From the NCBI GenBank assembly GCA_040512755.1, contig JBEVEP010000215.1:1-20707 (forward strand): DNA of 20,707 nt. The letters are read 5' to 3'. Below the pieces are notes generated by a model that was given only the letters and a program-made list of their open reading frames with translations, had not been told where the DNA came from and searched no databases. A program made the position numbers and the translations under genes. Shown here piece by piece: positions 6,142 to 13,359 of the stretch (position 1 is its first letter; every line of letters starts with the position of its first letter). The stretch is from JBEVEP01 sp040512755. Lineage in GTDB: Bacteria; Pseudomonadota; Alphaproteobacteria; Rhizobiales; Rhizobiaceae.

Positions 6142-7644
6142 ATGGAAAAGCGAATCTATCCGGAGCCCATCGAATCCATCGCCTGCCCCGAGCCATTTGC
6201 CCGGCGCAGCTTCACCGATGCTCGTGAGGCGGTCGCGGCGCTGAGGAAGCTCTACGACCGCAACACCGCCTTTCTGCGCGATTCCTTCCACGAGCTTGCC
6301 GAGGGCGGCGAGACCCAGCGCCGGTTTCGCGCCTTCTACCCCGAAGTCGGAGTCTCGACAGCGTCCTATTCGCAGGTCGACTCCCGTCTGGCCTATGGGC
6401 ACATGCCGGCCCCGGGCCACTACTCCACGACGGTGACGCGTCCCGACCTTTTCGAAACCTATCTCACCGAGCAGCTCCGTCTGATCATTCGCAATCATGG
6501 CGTGCCGGTCACCGTTTCCGAATCCGAGACGCCGATCCCGGTGCATTTCGCTTTTCTCGAAGGAACCCATGTCGAGGCGTCCATCGCCGACCTTATCAAG
6601 CGGCCATTGCGCGACATGTTCGACGTGCCGGACCTCAATGCGACTGACGACCACATCGCCAACGGCACATTCGAGCCCATTCCCGGCGAGCCGATGCCGC
6701 TTGCGCCGTTCACAGCGCAGCGCATCGACTACTCACTCCATCGCCTGTCGCACTACACCGCGACAAGCCCGCAGCATTTTCAGAACTTCATCCTGTTCAC
6801 GAACTACCAGTTCTACATCGATGAGTTCTGCCTCCATGCCCGCGAACTGATGGCGAATGGCGGTGGCGGATACACGGCATTCGTGGAGCCGGGCAATCTG
6901 GTCACCAAACCTGGCGAGACCGCGCCGAAAGTGGGCGCCTCGCCCCTGCGCATGCCGCAAATGCCGGCCTATCATCTGGTCAAACCGGGTCACAGCGGCA
7001 TCACCATGGTCAATATCGGCGTCGGTCCCTCCAACGCCAAGACGATTACGGACCATATCGCCGTACTGCGGCCCCATGCCTGGCTGATGCTTGGCCACTG
7101 CGCTGGTCTGCGCAATACGCAGACACTCGGCGACTATGTGCTCGCCCATGCCTATGTGCGGGAGGATCACGTCCTGGACGACGACCTTCCGGTCTGGGTG
7201 CCCGTCCCGCCGCTTGCGGAGGTGCAGGTCGCGCTGCAGGAAGCAGTCGCAGAAGTCACCGGACTTTCCGGCTATGACCTCAAGCGCATCATGCGCACCG
7301 GCACAGTCGCCACGATCGACAACCGCAACTGGGAACTGCGCGACCAGCGCGGGCCGGTGCAGCGCCTGTCGCAGTCGCGCGCCATTGCGCTCGACATGGA
7401 GTCCGCGACGATCGCGGCGAACGGTTTCCGCTTCCGGGTGCCTTACGGCACCTTGCTGTGCGTCTCGGACAAGCCCTTACACGGCGAATTGAAACTGCCC
7501 GGCATGGCGACGGAATTCTACAAGCGGCAGGTTGCCCAGCATCTGACAATCGGCATCAGGGCGCTCGAGAAGCTGGCCGAGATGCCGACGGAACGGTTGC
7601 ATTCCCGAAAGTTGCGCAGTTTCTCCGAAACAGCGTTCCAGTAG
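6142..7644 (+). CDS. amn: AMP nucleosidase
   Basis: A 500-residue cytosolic enzyme that hydrolyses AMP to adenine and ribose 5-phosphate, a purine salvage and AMP-level control step. The length is close to the E. coli enzyme (about 484). The N-terminal regulatory domain runs to about residue 170 and includes FRAFYPEVGVSTASYSQVDSRLAYG. The C-terminal nucleoside-phosphorylase fold carries HSGITMVNIGVGPSNAKT, RPHAWLMLGHCAGLR and, near the end, the purine and ribose pocket ALDMESATIAANGFRFRVP followed by LLCVSDKPLHG. The ATG at 6142 matches the expected N-terminus. There is no ribosome-binding site; instead a TATAAT box abuts the start, suggesting leaderless translation. A single gene, followed within 50 bp by an inverted-repeat element. 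Assignment is firm. Confidence 0.95.
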   Translation: MEKRIYPEPIESIACPEPFARRSFTDAREAVAALRKLYDRNTAFLRDSFHELAEGGETQRRFRAFYPEVGVSTASYSQVDSRLAYGHMPAPGHYSTTVTRPDLFETYLTEQLRLIIRNHGVPVTVSESETPIPVHFAFLEGTHVEASIADLIKRPLRDMFDVPDLNATDDHIANGTFEPIPGEPMPLAPFTAQRIDYSLHRLSHYTATSPQHFQNFILFTNYQFYIDEFCLHARELMANGGGGYTAFVEPGNLVTKPGETAPKVGASPLRMPQMPAYHLVKPGHSGITMVNIGVGPSNAKTITDHIAVLRPHAWLMLGHCAGLRNTQTLGDYVLAHAYVREDHVLDDDLPVWVPVPPLAEVQVALQEAVAEVTGLSGYDLKRIMRTGTVATIDNRNWELRDQRGPVQRLSQSRAIALDMESATIAANGFRFRVPYGTLLCVSDKPLHGELKLPGMATEFYKRQVAQHLTIGIRALEKLAEMPTERLHSRKLRSFSETAFQ

Positions 7645-7690
7645 CCGAAAGGATGTCTTGATCGGGCCGCATTCCTCCTATCCAACGGCG

Positions 7691-7964
7691 TTAGAGCAAG
7701 ATGAGATTAGGTGTGGTCGTTCTGCCGGTGGGAATTTGCGGTAAGGTCGAGGGGTTCGGCGATGGTCGTACCGGTGGTACGGCCGAGCCGAAGCCTGAAG
7801 GATTTGACGCAAATTCGCCCGGCCCTTCGGGTTTCCATGCGGCGGTCGCCCACTTTGTCGGGCCGCTCGGCCGATGGACCCCATCGACCTTCGCGACCCT
7901 CCGCGTGGATCGCCTCGCCGCACGAGAAACAGAACCGACCATCCCTAACCTCATCTTGCTCTAA
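7691..7964. mobile_element. 274-bp MITE-like element with terminal inverted repeats
   Basis: The left end begins TTAGAGCAAGATGAGATTAG and the right end read in reverse begins TTAGAGCAAGATGAGGTTAG. The ends match over about 35 bases (7691-7724 against 7964-7930) with only three substitutions and one indel. A further imperfect match lies inside (about 7737-7754 against 7876-7893), so the whole element tends to a long palindrome. Two perfect internal hairpins are CGTACC-GGT-GGTACG (7767-7781), nested in TTCGGC/GCCGAA arms (7755-7792), and CGATGG-ACC-CCATCG (7872-7886). No transposase is encoded. If the unit proper is GAGC...GCTC, it is flanked by TA on both sides, as for IS630/Tc1-type insertions; this is an inference. 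The right end forms the start codon of the next gene. Confidence 0.8.
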
Positions 7965-9004
7965 TGGAAACTCGCGACCTCAAGACCAGGGCAGTCCGCT
8001 TCAGCCGCGTGCTGATGATTTTGTTTTCCGTACCCCTGGTCCTGGGCCTGCTGAAAGACTGGCATCCGGCTTTCGATTCACTGTCCCATTTTCGGGCCCA
8101 TCTGGCGGTTCTACTCGGTTTGACGGCACTCCCGGTGCTTGTCGGCGCCGCTTGGAAAGAGGGGGCGACAGCACTCGCCCTGGCGATCGCAAGTCTGTTA
8201 ACAGTCACTGGCCTGCCGGGACTGCCCGGCTCCACACCCGTACGCGCCGCCGCGGACCCTGATACCCGCGCGATGTACCGGCTACTGCAGCTCAATCTCC
8301 GCTTCGACAACCGGACCCCGGAGAGAGTGCTTTCGCTCATCGGCCGTACGAAGCCCGACGCGATCACGCTTGAAGAGGTCTCGACAAAGTGGGTCCCCAT
8401 TCTTGACCGGCTCTCGGCCGCCTATCCGTACCGCGTTATCTGCCCGAGCGATGAGTTAATCGGGGGCGTCGCTATTCTTTCACGGCGATCTTTTCAGGGG
8501 GTGGGCGCCACATATTGCTATGGCGAGGGTTCACTCGCCGTTGCTGCCGTCAATTTCGGAGGCAGCAGGGTCGAAGTGGCCGCGATGCACCTCAGCTGGC
8601 CGTGGCCTTTCAGGCAGCCGCGACAGATTAACGACCTTGCCCCAGCGCTTGGGGCGCTTGCGGACACGGCGCTGCTGGCTGGCGATCTGAACGCAACCGG
8701 CTGGAGCGCGGCGGTCGCCCACGTGGCCGAGGCCGGCGATCTGACGCCGATCCGCGCGATCGGGCCAACCTGGCTGCATCGGTCCCTGCCGCCCGCACTG
8801 CGCCGGTGGGTCGGCCTGCCAATCGATCAGGTTCTCGCAAAGGGAAATGTCCTGGTCCGTTCCGTGACGGTACAGGAAGAGGCCGGCTCCGACCATTTGC
8901 CGGTTCTCGTCGAATTTTCACTGCTCGCCGGCGCACCTCCAGCCGACGAAGAGCGGCAGGCCGTGACGATAGCCCCAACGCAGACGCATCGGCCAACGAG
9001 CTGA
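7964..9004 (+). CDS. Membrane-anchored endonuclease/exonuclease/phosphatase (EEP) family protein
   Basis: A 346-residue protein. Three predicted membrane helices occupy roughly residues 13-32, 43-62 and 65-82. A linker leads to an EEP domain from about residue 103. Visible EEP landmarks are LLQLNLRFDN (start strand), DAITLEEV (metal-binding Glu), GDLNAT near residue 240 (catalytic Asp/Asn), PIDQVLAKG, and the final GSDHLPVLVEF with the catalytic His. EEP proteins are Mg-dependent phosphoesterases acting on nucleic acids, phospholipids or other phosphodiesters; membrane anchoring favours an envelope substrate, but that is inference. The ATG shares its first base with the last base of the upstream repeat element, and there is no ribosome-binding site. 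An internal ATG at 8015 is an alternative start. Convergent with the DUF922 gene, 43 bp apart. Confidence 0.85.
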   Translation: METRDLKTRAVRFSRVLMILFSVPLVLGLLKDWHPAFDSLSHFRAHLAVLLGLTALPVLVGAAWKEGATALALAIASLLTVTGLPGLPGSTPVRAAADPDTRAMYRLLQLNLRFDNRTPERVLSLIGRTKPDAITLEEVSTKWVPILDRLSAAYPYRVICPSDELIGGVAILSRRSFQGVGATYCYGEGSLAVAAVNFGGSRVEVAAMHLSWPWPFRQPRQINDLAPALGALADTALLAGDLNATGWSAAVAHVAEAGDLTPIRAIGPTWLHRSLPPALRRWVGLPIDQVLAKGNVLVRSVTVQEEAGSDHLPVLVEFSLLAGAPPADEERQAVTIAPTQTHRPTS

Positions 9005-9047
9005 GCACGCAAGGCTTGAAATCTATCCGGTTTCCCGGCGCCGAAGA

Positions 9048-9647
9048 TCAGTTCCTGCCCTTGAGACCCGTCACGAGGCGTTCCACATTTCCGCCTTCGC
9101 CATGTTCCTTCAAGTCGAAAAGAATCTGGCGCCTCTCGTACTGGGCATAGACTTTCTCGACCCGTCTCTTCGCTTCCGCCCTTGCCTTCCGGCAGGCCGG
9201 GTCGTTGGAGGTCGCGAGTCCGGCAATCGACAACTCGGCGGCGCGCACCATCTGGCGCGCGATTGTTCCGTGGGTTTCCTCGTGCTTCACCACGCCTTTC
9301 ATGAAACGCGTCCAGCGCTTGCGCAGTTGCGGGGAAACGTCTCCGGTCAGAAGCGGAAATGTGTACGTCATCGAGAGCCGGGCGTCGGCCTTCTTGACCC
9401 GGCAGGTACGATTGCGCTCGGCCCACATCATATCCCATCCGACCGAGTATCGGGTCTGGGCGATCGCCCTTGTGAGGAAGCCATGCTTGGGCCCTCGCCG
9501 TTCCATGGCGTCAAGCAGCGCTGCTCCGGTTTTTCCGGCAATCTCGTAGTGCGCTTTCTTGACGTTCACGATTACGCCGGCAGATGCCGCGCCGGGGAAC
9601 CCGATTGCGATCGCCGCGAATGCTGCTGCCAAGGCGATGGAACGCAT
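9048..9647 (-). CDS. Secreted DUF922 family protein, predicted zinc-dependent protease
   Basis: A 199-residue exported protein. Residues 1-23 are a signal peptide (MRSIALAAAFAAIAIGFPGA then ASA), leaving mature GVIVNVKKAHYEIAGKTG. The DUF922 core (COG5661-type predicted secreted Zn-dependent protease) includes HGFLTRAIAQTRYSVGWDMMW, a beta segment ARLSMTYTFPLL, and the motif VVKHEETHGTIA, where HEETH (residues 122-126) is a canonical HExxH zinc-binding site. A basic C-terminal helix follows. I prefer the ATG at 9647 to a GTG at 9662, because GGGGGTG precedes it at good spacing and the signal peptide starts there. It lies 83 bp downstream of ETF-QO on the same strand and could be co-transcribed. 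Proteolytic activity is predicted from the motif only. Confidence 0.85.
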   Translation of the reverse strand: MRSIALAAAFAAIAIGFPGAASAGVIVNVKKAHYEIAGKTGAALLDAMERRGPKHGFLTRAIAQTRYSVGWDMMWAERNRTCRVKKADARLSMTYTFPLLTGDVSPQLRKRWTRFMKGVVKHEETHGTIARQMVRAAELSIAGLATSNDPACRKARAEAKRRVEKVYAQYERRQILFDLKEHGEGGNVERLVTGLKGRN

Positions 9648-9730
9648 AACTAACACCCCCACGCTCTGAGGGAATCACAGCATATCGTGGGCAGGGTGGC
9701 AATATCGCCAAATCGGGTAAGGCAACCCTA

Positions 9731-11383
9731 TTACATATTTGTGTAGACGGGCCCCTCACCCCCCTGCGGCGGTACCCAATTGATGTTCTGATTGGGGTCC
9801 TTGATGTCACAGGTTTTACAGTGGACGCAGTTCTGTGCGTTGATCACGAATTTCGCTTCGCTGCCCTCATCGACCCACTCATATACGCCAGCCGGGCAAT
9901 AGCGGCTGGACGGCCCGGCGAAAACGTCGTGCTCCGAGCGCTTCTGCAGGTCCATGTCCTTCACCTGGAGATGGACAGGCTGGTCTTCTTCATGGTTCGT
10001 GTTCGACAAGAATACCGAGGACAGGCGATCGAATGTCAGAACGCCGTCGGGCTTGGGATAGACGATCTTCTGATGGCTGGACGCGGGCTCCAGCGATGCG
10101 TAGTCCGGCTTTCCATGCTTCATCGTGCCGAACGGCGAAAAGCCGAAAAGCGTATTCATCCACATATCGAGGCCGCCGAGCACCACTCCTCCGATGGTGC
10201 CAAATCGTGACCATAGAGGCTTGGCGTTGCGGACCTTTTTCAGATCCTTGCCGATATCGGTGTTCCGCCATTCGTTCTCATAGGCGGCGAGTTCATCGTT
10301 GTTCCGCCCGGCAGCGATCGCGCCGGCGACGTGCTCGGCCGCAAGCATGCCGGACAGAACGGCGTTGTGTGAACCCTTGATGCGGGGCACGTTCACGAAG
10401 CCGGCAGCGCATCCGATCAGCGCGCCGCCCGGGAAGGACAGTTTCGGCACCGATTGCCAACCGCCTTCGGTGATGGCCCGTGCGCCGTAGGATATGCGCT
10501 TGGCGCCTTCAAACGTTCCGCGGATGGCAGGGTGCGTCTTGAAGCGCTGAAACTCCTCGAAGGGCGACAGGTAGGGGTTGCGGTAGTTCAGATGAACCAC
10601 GAAGCCTACCGCCACGAGATTGTCCTCAAGATGATAGAGGAAGGAGCCGCCGCCCGTCTTCATATCGAGCGGCCAGCCGAAGGAGTGCTGCACGAGACCC
10701 GGCTTATGGTTCTCCGGCTTGACCTCCCAAAGCTCTTTCAAACCGATGCCGTATTTGCCGGGCTCGCGGCCCGCGGATAGATTGTATTTCGCAATCAGCT
10801 GTTTGGAGAGCGAGCCACGTGCGCCCTCTCCAATCAGAACATATTTACCGAGCAAAGCCATGCCCGGAGCGAAGCCCGGACCGTGCGATCCGTCACGCTC
10901 GACGCCCATGTCGCCGGTCACCACGCCGGTGACAGCGCCATCGTCGTTGTAAAGCAAACCTGCCGCCGCAAAGCCCGGATAGATTTCGACGCCAAGCGCC
11001 TCCGCGTGGCGGGCAAGCCAGCGGCAGACATTGCCGAGCGAGACGATGTAATTGCCATGATTGTTCATCAATGGCGGCATCAGGAAATTCGGGAGTCGGA
11101 ACGAGCCCGCCGGGCCAAGCACGAGGAAGCGGTCGTCAGTGACCGGTGTCTTGAACGGGTTATCCTCCTCATTGCGCCAGTCAGGCAACAAGCGATCTAT
11201 TCCGATCGGATCAACGACGGCGCCGGACAGAATATGGGCTCCGACTTCGCCACCCTTCTCGAGAACCACAACCGAGAGTTCGGGATTGATTTGCTTGAGA
11301 CGGATCGCAGCGGCCAGGCCCGCCGGCCCCGCGCCGACGACCACAACGTCGAACTCCATGCTTTCGCGTTCGATTTCGCTCAT
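9731..11383 (-). CDS. Electron transfer flavoprotein-ubiquinone oxidoreductase (ETF-QO)
   Basis: A 550-residue membrane-associated flavoprotein that passes electrons from electron-transfer flavoprotein to ubiquinone, linking acyl-CoA dehydrogenases (fatty acid, branched-chain amino acid) and dimethylglycine/sarcosine oxidation to respiration. Marks: FAD-binding VVVVGAGPAGLAAAI (residues about 13-27), VVLEKGGEVGAHILSGAV, a middle domain with KELWEVKPENHKPGLVQHSFGWP, and a C-terminal [4Fe-4S] domain with Cys496, Cys519, Cys522 and Cys525 (CPAGVYEW, then CVHCKTCDIKDPNQNINW). Length and ending GEGPVYTNM match the family. I chose the ATG at 11383 because GGGGAGG precedes it by five bases; a TTG three bases upstream is unlikely. 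Divergent from the secreted 208-residue protein. An upstream palindromic motif may place it under a catabolic regulator. Confidence 0.96.
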   Translation of the reverse strand: MSEIERESMEFDVVVVGAGPAGLAAAIRLKQINPELSVVVLEKGGEVGAHILSGAVVDPIGIDRLLPDWRNEEDNPFKTPVTDDRFLVLGPAGSFRLPNFLMPPLMNNHGNYIVSLGNVCRWLARHAEALGVEIYPGFAAAGLLYNDDGAVTGVVTGDMGVERDGSHGPGFAPGMALLGKYVLIGEGARGSLSKQLIAKYNLSAGREPGKYGIGLKELWEVKPENHKPGLVQHSFGWPLDMKTGGGSFLYHLEDNLVAVGFVVHLNYRNPYLSPFEEFQRFKTHPAIRGTFEGAKRISYGARAITEGGWQSVPKLSFPGGALIGCAAGFVNVPRIKGSHNAVLSGMLAAEHVAGAIAAGRNNDELAAYENEWRNTDIGKDLKKVRNAKPLWSRFGTIGGVVLGGLDMWMNTLFGFSPFGTMKHGKPDYASLEPASSHQKIVYPKPDGVLTFDRLSSVFLSNTNHEEDQPVHLQVKDMDLQKRSEHDVFAGPSSRYCPAGVYEWVDEGSEAKFVINAQNCVHCKTCDIKDPNQNINWVPPQGGEGPVYTNM

Positions 11384-11516
11384 CAATTCCTCCCCGCATC
11401 GTGTTCCAGCGCGATGCCTACATCTCGTTCCCGCTCATAGCGCATCCATCTGCGACACGAAACCATATGGGCTGCCCAGATCGAAACGTCGTTCGCGACA
11501 TGATCACACTTTCGCA

Positions 11517-11545
11517 AAACTAAATTCCGTTAACGTAAACGTCAA
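11517..11545 (-). promoter_or_regulatory. Candidate ETF-QO promoter with embedded palindromic site
   Basis: On the coding strand, TTGACG (11545-11540) is followed after 17 bases by TAGTTT (11522-11517), a plausible sigma-70 promoter about 127 bases upstream of the ATG. The spacer and -35 carry TTGACGTTTACGTTAACGG, containing an exact CGTTAACG palindrome and a TTACG-like repeat pattern. The ACGTTTACGT core matches the site at 4276-4285. Sites of this form are reported, as I remember, for the MerR-family regulator LiuR, which controls branched-chain acyl-CoA catabolism genes. Not verified. Confidence 0.45.
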
Positions 11546-11630
11546 TCAAAGTTTGCGGGGCGCTGCGTTCCAGATCGCACATGCCACCTTTTCCGGTTGC
11601 GAAATCACCATTGTGGTCCATATTCGATGA

Positions 11631-12257
11631 ATGCGGCACCGTCTGGCGGGTCGAATATCTGCAGTTTGCGCCTTGGGAGTGCTTTTGCTTCCCCTCGCAG
11701 CAGCGGAAACGTCTGCGGGCTCGAAATCCGGCGATCCTCGTCTTCTCGAATCGGGCGCCTATTCCTTCTCGGACGAACTGGGTGGGTTCCGCATTACCTC
11801 CGTTACCGGCACCGGCACGAAGTCCGATCCGATCGTGGTCACACAGGAACTGGAATCCTCCAGCCCCGTAACGATCGTGATCCGGGCGATCCGCCCGATC
11901 GATCCGTTCAGTACATTCGCGAACACGGCCAATGGCTTTCTCTATATGCGCGCCGTTGTGCTCAACAACAGCGGCCAGGCATGGACCGAGTTCGAACTTG
12001 AACTGCAGGAAGTGCTGCGAAAGGCCAGCGTGTTCGGAGACGGCCTGTCATTCGACCAGCGGCAATCGGGAAACGAAGTCATTGGATCCGACAGCTTTCT
12101 CGAATTCAGCCGTGACTTTGAACCCTACGACCGTCTCCTGTTCCAGAAAGGACGGGTGGACCCGTTCAAGACGGCATCATTCTCGTTCCTGATCACGGAC
12201 TTCACGCCGCGCGCGGAGTTTTATCTCGTGCTCGATCCCCGCATTCCTTCGACGTGA
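11631..12257 (+). CDS. Secreted protein of unknown function (208 residues)
   Basis: I do not recognise a named family. Residues 1-25 form a signal peptide (MRHRLAGRISAVCALGVLLL then PLAAA). The mature part looks beta-rich: GGFRITSVTGTGTKSDPIVV, VTIVIRAI, FLYMRAVVLNNSGQAWTEFELELQE, and ASFSFLITDFTPRAEFYLVLDP. This pattern of alternating strands, with a NNSGxxWTEFELELQE segment, suggests an immunoglobulin-like or beta-sandwich periplasmic protein. In-frame TGA lies directly before the ATG, so translation starts at or after 11631. There is no good ribosome-binding site. It is 53 bp upstream of the uracil-DNA glycosylase gene in the same direction, so the two are probably co-transcribed, although their products would act in different compartments. 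Conserved in this position in rhizobia as far as I recall. Confidence 0.75.
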   Translation: MRHRLAGRISAVCALGVLLLPLAAAETSAGSKSGDPRLLESGAYSFSDELGGFRITSVTGTGTKSDPIVVTQELESSSPVTIVIRAIRPIDPFSTFANTANGFLYMRAVVLNNSGQAWTEFELELQEVLRKASVFGDGLSFDQRQSGNEVIGSDSFLEFSRDFEPYDRLLFQKGRVDPFKTASFSFLITDFTPRAEFYLVLDPRIPST

Positions 12258-12309
12258 ACTTGCCATCGAGCCGACAATCTGCGAACCGGTTGGAGACGAG
12301 GCTGACCCA

Positions 12310-13197
12310 TTGATCGTGCGCAACGAACGACCCACTGATATCGGCGATATCCTGCGGTTTCTGGCCGAGGCGGGGGTCGACGAAGCTTTGGATGACGTCG
12401 CCCCGAACCGGTTCCTGCAGGCCACAAGGGGCGCACCCTCCAAACTGGGCGAGGAAACCTCCAAGTTGGGACCTGCAACTGCGGCCCAACAATCACCCCC
12501 CTCGCGCGAAACCGGAGCGTCTGCCCCTGCCCCTACCGGCGGGCAGGTGCGAGGCGCATTTCGCGCGACGGCGGCCGTCCCGGATGAGGCACAGGCTGCG
12601 CTCGCGCGCCAGACGGCGCGGCTGGCGCAATCACTCGACGAATTGCGTGAAGCAATGGCCGCTTTTGACGGCTGCAACCTCAAATTCACTGCCAAGAACC
12701 TGGTTTTCGCCGACGGTAATCCCGAAGCGGACCTCATGCTGGTGGGCGAGGCGCCGGGCCGCGACGAGGATCTGGAAGGCCTGCCTTTTGTGGGAAGGTC
12801 CGGCCAATTGCTGGACCGCATGCTGGCCGCGATCGGGCGAGACCGCCAATCAGCCTACATCGCCAATGTCATACCCTGGCGGCCACCCGGCAACCGCACG
12901 CCAACGCCGCACGAGACTGAAATCTGCCGTCCCTTCATCGAGCGGCAGATAGAACTGGCGAACCCCAAGGTTCTGGTAGCGCTTGGCGGACCATCGGCGA
13001 AACTGTTGCTGGATACACCGGACGGTATTCTTCGGCTCCGTGGCAACTGGCGAGTGCACAAGACCGCGTCCGGCACACTCGTCCCGACGATGCCGACGCT
13101 GCACCCGGCCTATTTGCTGCGCAATCCCGCGCATAAGAAACTTGCCTGGCGGGATTTTCTCGAAGTGAAAGCGAAGCTGCGCACGTTGGGGCAATAG
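12310..13197 (+). CDS. Uracil-DNA glycosylase superfamily protein, family-4-like with altered cluster cysteines
   Basis: A 295-residue DNA repair enzyme expected to excise uracil from DNA. The N-terminal arm (IGDILRFLAEAGVDEALDD) and a Pro/Ala-rich linker (about 45-95) precede the catalytic domain. Motif A is MLVGEAPGRDEDLEG (GEAPG at 146-150), then PFVGRSGQLLDRML, NVIPWRPPGNRTPT, and the C-terminal motif TLHPAYLLRNP with His265. Family 4 enzymes hold a [4Fe-4S] cluster by CxxC plus two further Cys. Here the first pair reads C122-N-L-K125, the KCRPPGNR cysteine is Trp190, and Cys206 remains, so only two of four ligands are present. The start is a TTG at 12310 with GAGG eight bases upstream; GTG at 12316 is an alternative. 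No in-frame ATG fits. Convergent with the ABC transporter. Confidence 0.88.
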   Translation: MIVRNERPTDIGDILRFLAEAGVDEALDDVAPNRFLQATRGAPSKLGEETSKLGPATAAQQSPPSRETGASAPAPTGGQVRGAFRATAAVPDEAQAALARQTARLAQSLDELREAMAAFDGCNLKFTAKNLVFADGNPEADLMLVGEAPGRDEDLEGLPFVGRSGQLLDRMLAAIGRDRQSAYIANVIPWRPPGNRTPTPHETEICRPFIERQIELANPKVLVALGGPSAKLLLDTPDGILRLRGNWRVHKTASGTLVPTMPTLHPAYLLRNPAHKKLAWRDFLEVKAKLRTLGQ

Positions 13198-13359
13198 CAC
13201 GTTTCGAGCTTTCAAATCGTGCCCGCAACGCAGCGGTGATCTCCTCAGGACACGAATTCACGTCGGATCACCGAGGAAACTTGCACGAACACTTGAGGCT
13301 AAAAATCAGCCGGTTGGCAGCGGCACACCGCCTCGTACTCGCTATTACGTCAAATGGCG

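Noticed and set aside
7684..7971. A long target-site duplication around the inverted-repeat element
   Set aside because: The flanks (AACGGCG on the left, TGGAAAC on the right) do not match. Only a TA, if counted outside the GAGC ends, could be a duplication, and that is not proof.
7711..8262. A 183-codon plus-strand ORF running from the repeat element into the EEP gene
   Set aside because: It overlaps the EEP frame, is Arg/Ser/Pro-rich, and has no recognisable domain or start signal.
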